From Candidatus Gastranaerophilales bacterium (GTDB lineage: Bacteria > Cyanobacteriota > Vampirovibrionia > Gastranaerophilales > JANQFW01): DNA of 38,689 bases. A program made the position numbers and the translations under genes. The notes under the pieces were generated by a model that had not been told where the DNA came from, searched no databases, and saw only the letters and a program-made list of their open reading frames with translations. The stretch is from positions 1-38,689 of the forward strand of contig JANQLL010000078.1 in NCBI GenBank assembly GCA_028280605.1, written 5' to 3'. Below, one piece after another: positions 36,501 through 38,689 of this stretch. The stretch's first letter is position 1. Each line of letters starts with the position of its first letter.

Positions 36501-37836
36501 CATTTTCTTTAATATTTGGTGTTAGGGTATTTTTGTCATTAAATTCTTCAAGAATAACATGAGCATTAGTCCCACCAAAGCCAAAGGAATTTACTCCCGC
36601 TATAAAAGGCTTGTCCGTATTTTTTTCCCAAGTTTCCAATGAGGTTGGAACTCTTAACTTTAAATCCTCAAAAGGAATATTAGGGTTTGGGTTTTCAAAA
36701 TGCAGATTTGGAGGGATCATTCCGTTTTTAAGCATCAAAGATGCCTTTATTAAACCAGCCACACCAGCAGCAGATTCAGTATGACCAATATTGCTTTTTA
36801 CAGATCCCATAACACAATATTCACCGTCAGGACGATTTTTCGATAATATACTACCAATTGCCTTGGATTCTATAGGATCACCTACAGGAGTGCCTGTACC
36901 GTGAGCCTCAACATATTTTACATCTTCGGGTTGAACATTAGCCATACTCAAAGCGTCATTGAGCATTGACATCTGGGAACTTGCATCAGGAACGGTAAGC
37001 CCTTCGCTTTTTCCATCCTGGTTTACCGCACTTCCCTTGATTACTGCATAAATATTATCATTATCTTTAAGGGCTTTTGACAGAGGCTTTAATACAACAA
37101 CGCCAACTCCTTCTGATCGGGTATAACCGTTTGCTCTTGAGTCAAAACTTTTACAGTACCCATCAGGTGCTAAAAACGAGCCTTTACAAAGACTTATTGT
37201 CATTTCAGGCTTAATTAACAGATTAACACCCCCTGCAAGAGCAATATCTGACTCACTGTTCCAAAGGCTCTGACAAGCTAAATGCACGGCAACTAAAGAC
37301 GAAGAGCAAGCTGTATCAACAATCATACTTGGTCCTTTAAAGTCAAAAACATAAGAAATTCTGTTTGCTGAAATGGTTGTTGATGGACCTGTAGCTGAGT
37401 GCGGACCAATAAGTTTATATTCTGTTGTTGCATTATGGATATTTTCAAAATCATGCACAAACAGTCCAATGAATACACTAGTATTTGAGCCTGTTATTTT
37501 TTCAGGAGGTATGCCACTGTCTTCAAGTGCGTTCCAGGTAGCCTCCAACAAAAGTCTTTGTTGAGGATCCATAAATGCAGCTTCTCTAGGAGAAATACCA
37601 AAAAATTGAGGATCAAAATGCGTAATATTGTCTAAAAATCCTCCCTTACGGGTATAAACTTTCCTGACCTTATCCCTGTTAGCATCATAATATGCATTTA
37701 AATCCCATCTATCTGCAGGTACTTCTGTAATTCCATCTTTTCCATTGCATATAGAATTCCAAAACGACTCAGGGTCAGTAATCCCTCCGGGAAAACGGCA
37801 GCCAATACCTGTTATCGCAATTTGTTCTCTTTCCAT
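30529..37836 (-). CDS. single-module highly reducing type I polyketide synthase, KS-AT-DH-cMT-psiKR-ER-KR-ACP
   Basis: [24 protein letters not shown] (KS); GHSIGE (AT); [11 protein letters not shown] (DH); LEIGGGTG (MT); [16 protein letters not shown] (ER); [13 protein letters not shown] and SS...Y...N (KR); LGFDSL (ACP). Confidence 0.95.
   Translation of the reverse strand: [2435 protein letters not shown]
30560..30810 (-). other. PKS ACP domain (approximate)
   Basis: [14 protein letters not shown]; Ser codon at 30700-30702. Confidence 0.9.
31050..31640 (-). other. PKS KR domain (approximate), B-type-like
   Basis: [16 protein letters not shown]; LED at the LDD position; [24 protein letters not shown]. 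Confidence 0.85.
31680..32610 (-). other. PKS ER domain (approximate)
   Basis: [42 protein letters not shown]. Confidence 0.9.
32650..33220 (-). other. PKS structural (pseudo) KR subdomain (approximate)
   Basis: [25 protein letters not shown], typical of the segment preceding ER. Confidence 0.6.
33240..33860 (-). other. PKS C-methyltransferase domain (approximate)
   Basis: [21 protein letters not shown]...[51 protein letters not shown]. Confidence 0.85.
34350..35130 (-). other. PKS dehydratase domain (approximate)
   Basis: [20 protein letters not shown] (HxxxGxxxxP) and [10 protein letters not shown]. Confidence 0.85.
35320..36240 (-). other. PKS acyltransferase domain (approximate), malonyl-type guess
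   Basis: [28 protein letters not shown] (Ser628), [10 protein letters not shown]. Confidence 0.85.
36541..37836 (-). other. PKS ketosynthase domain
   Basis: Cys177 in [14 protein letters not shown]; both His motifs; ends at NAHVILEEF. Confidence 0.95.
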
Positions 37837-37947
37837 GAGCTCTCCTTTTTATTATTATTTTTTTTATATCAATTTTTAAATTAATGAACTTTTACTTTTT
37901 TTTAAGATAATATATAAGCATAAATTAATAATATAATAAAAAAAATA

Positions 37948-38556
37948 ATGGTAGAAATTTTTATTGTAAAACTTTTAAAACAATTAGATCCCCAAGTATT
38001 TAATGAGCTGATACTGTCTATTCCCAAAGAAAGGCAGGATAGAATAAGACTTTTTTCCAATTATAAAGACGCACAAAGATCATTGGTTGCAGATATTATT
38101 ATAAGAAATATCATTTATAAAAAATTAAATATTGCTTGGGAAAAAATACTGATTGAGACAAATGATACCGGTAAGCCATTGCTTAAAAATAATAAAGATT
38201 TTCACTTTAATCTTTCTCATTCTGGCAAGTTTATTGTTTGTGCTATTAATGATTCACCAATTGGCATAGATATTGAAAAAATAAGGCCTGTGGATATGGA
38301 TGTAGCAAAAAATTTTTTTTCACAACAAGAATACAACGATCTTTTAAAAAAAACTAAAGAAGAAAAACTCTCTTATTTTTACGGTTTATGGACTTCAAAA
38401 GAAAGTTACATAAAAGCTGGAGGCAAAGATCTATCTGACGACTATTTTACAAAACAATATAATATTGATCCTGATTATAAATTATCAGTATGCTCAAAAA
38501 ATAAAAATTTGCCGGTAATAAAAAGTATTTGCAATTCCAGGTTGACTATTTCTTAA
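37948..38556 (+). CDS. Sfp-type 4'-phosphopantetheinyl transferase
   Basis: FNLSHSGKFIVCAINDSPIGIDIEKIRP and FYGLWTSKESYIKAGG motifs; divergent from the PKS. Confidence 0.92.
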   Translation: MVEIFIVKLLKQLDPQVFNELILSIPKERQDRIRLFSNYKDAQRSLVADIIIRNIIYKKLNIAWEKILIETNDTGKPLLKNNKDFHFNLSHSGKFIVCAINDSPIGIDIEKIRPVDMDVAKNFFSQQEYNDLLKKTKEEKLSYFYGLWTSKESYIKAGGKDLSDDYFTKQYNIDPDYKLSVCSKNKNLPVIKSICNSRLTIS

Positions 38557-38689
38557 GATATACAGCTCAAAAATATTTTTAAACGTCGAATATACTTCCA
38601 CTAAAATACTTTTCAGATTATTAAATCAAGTTAGAGTTAATAAAATAAACTATTCTCTGAATTGCGAAGCGGGAGCGTTAAAAAGTTAA

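Noticed and set aside
30663-37564. Track ORFs antisense to the PKS (for example 30755-31057, 31403-31777, 32218-32604, 35750-35932)
   Set aside because: They overlap a clearly coding PKS frame and show no domain motifs; chance open frames.
1-38689. tRNA/rRNA genes, transposases, integrases, phage structural genes
   Set aside because: None recognised on either strand; no att-like direct repeats noticed around the 2.3-5.5 kb cassette.

Overview
AT-rich bacterial chromosome segment of 38.7 kb. The gene content suggests an anaerobic fermenter. Lineage cannot be fixed from sequence alone; a Vampirovibrionia/Melainabacteria-like host is only a guess. Housekeeping genes: purB, an M16 peptidase, thrB, ppdK, an OYE-family oxidoreductase and tdk. 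There is also a sensor histidine kinase, a cytosolic-looking S8 protease, and a complete fermentation operon read on the minus strand (small ORF - pflB - pflA - adhE - FNT transporter - rex). A Rex-operator-like site lies just downstream of the promoter I propose for that operon. The largest locus is a 2435-aa single-chain, fully reducing type I polyketide synthase (KS-AT-DH-cMT-psiKR-ER-KR-ACP) with no visible release domain, divergent from an Sfp-type phosphopantetheinyl transferase. Accessory items: (i) a compact five-gene minus-strand cassette (about 2299-5494) with a protein ending in a RAMA/DUF4357-like domain, a membrane protein, a SHOCT-like small protein and a DUF2335-like membrane protein whose C-terminus appears frameshifted; (ii) a class II Fic gene with an 11-bp-period iteron array overlapping its putative -35 box; (iii) tandem + strand intrinsic terminators near 565-613 with no upstream + strand ORF, suggesting an sRNA; (iv) a possible radical-SAM/SPASM relic near 17992-18219. 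All calls come from reading the sequence and recalling motifs; no database searches were run.
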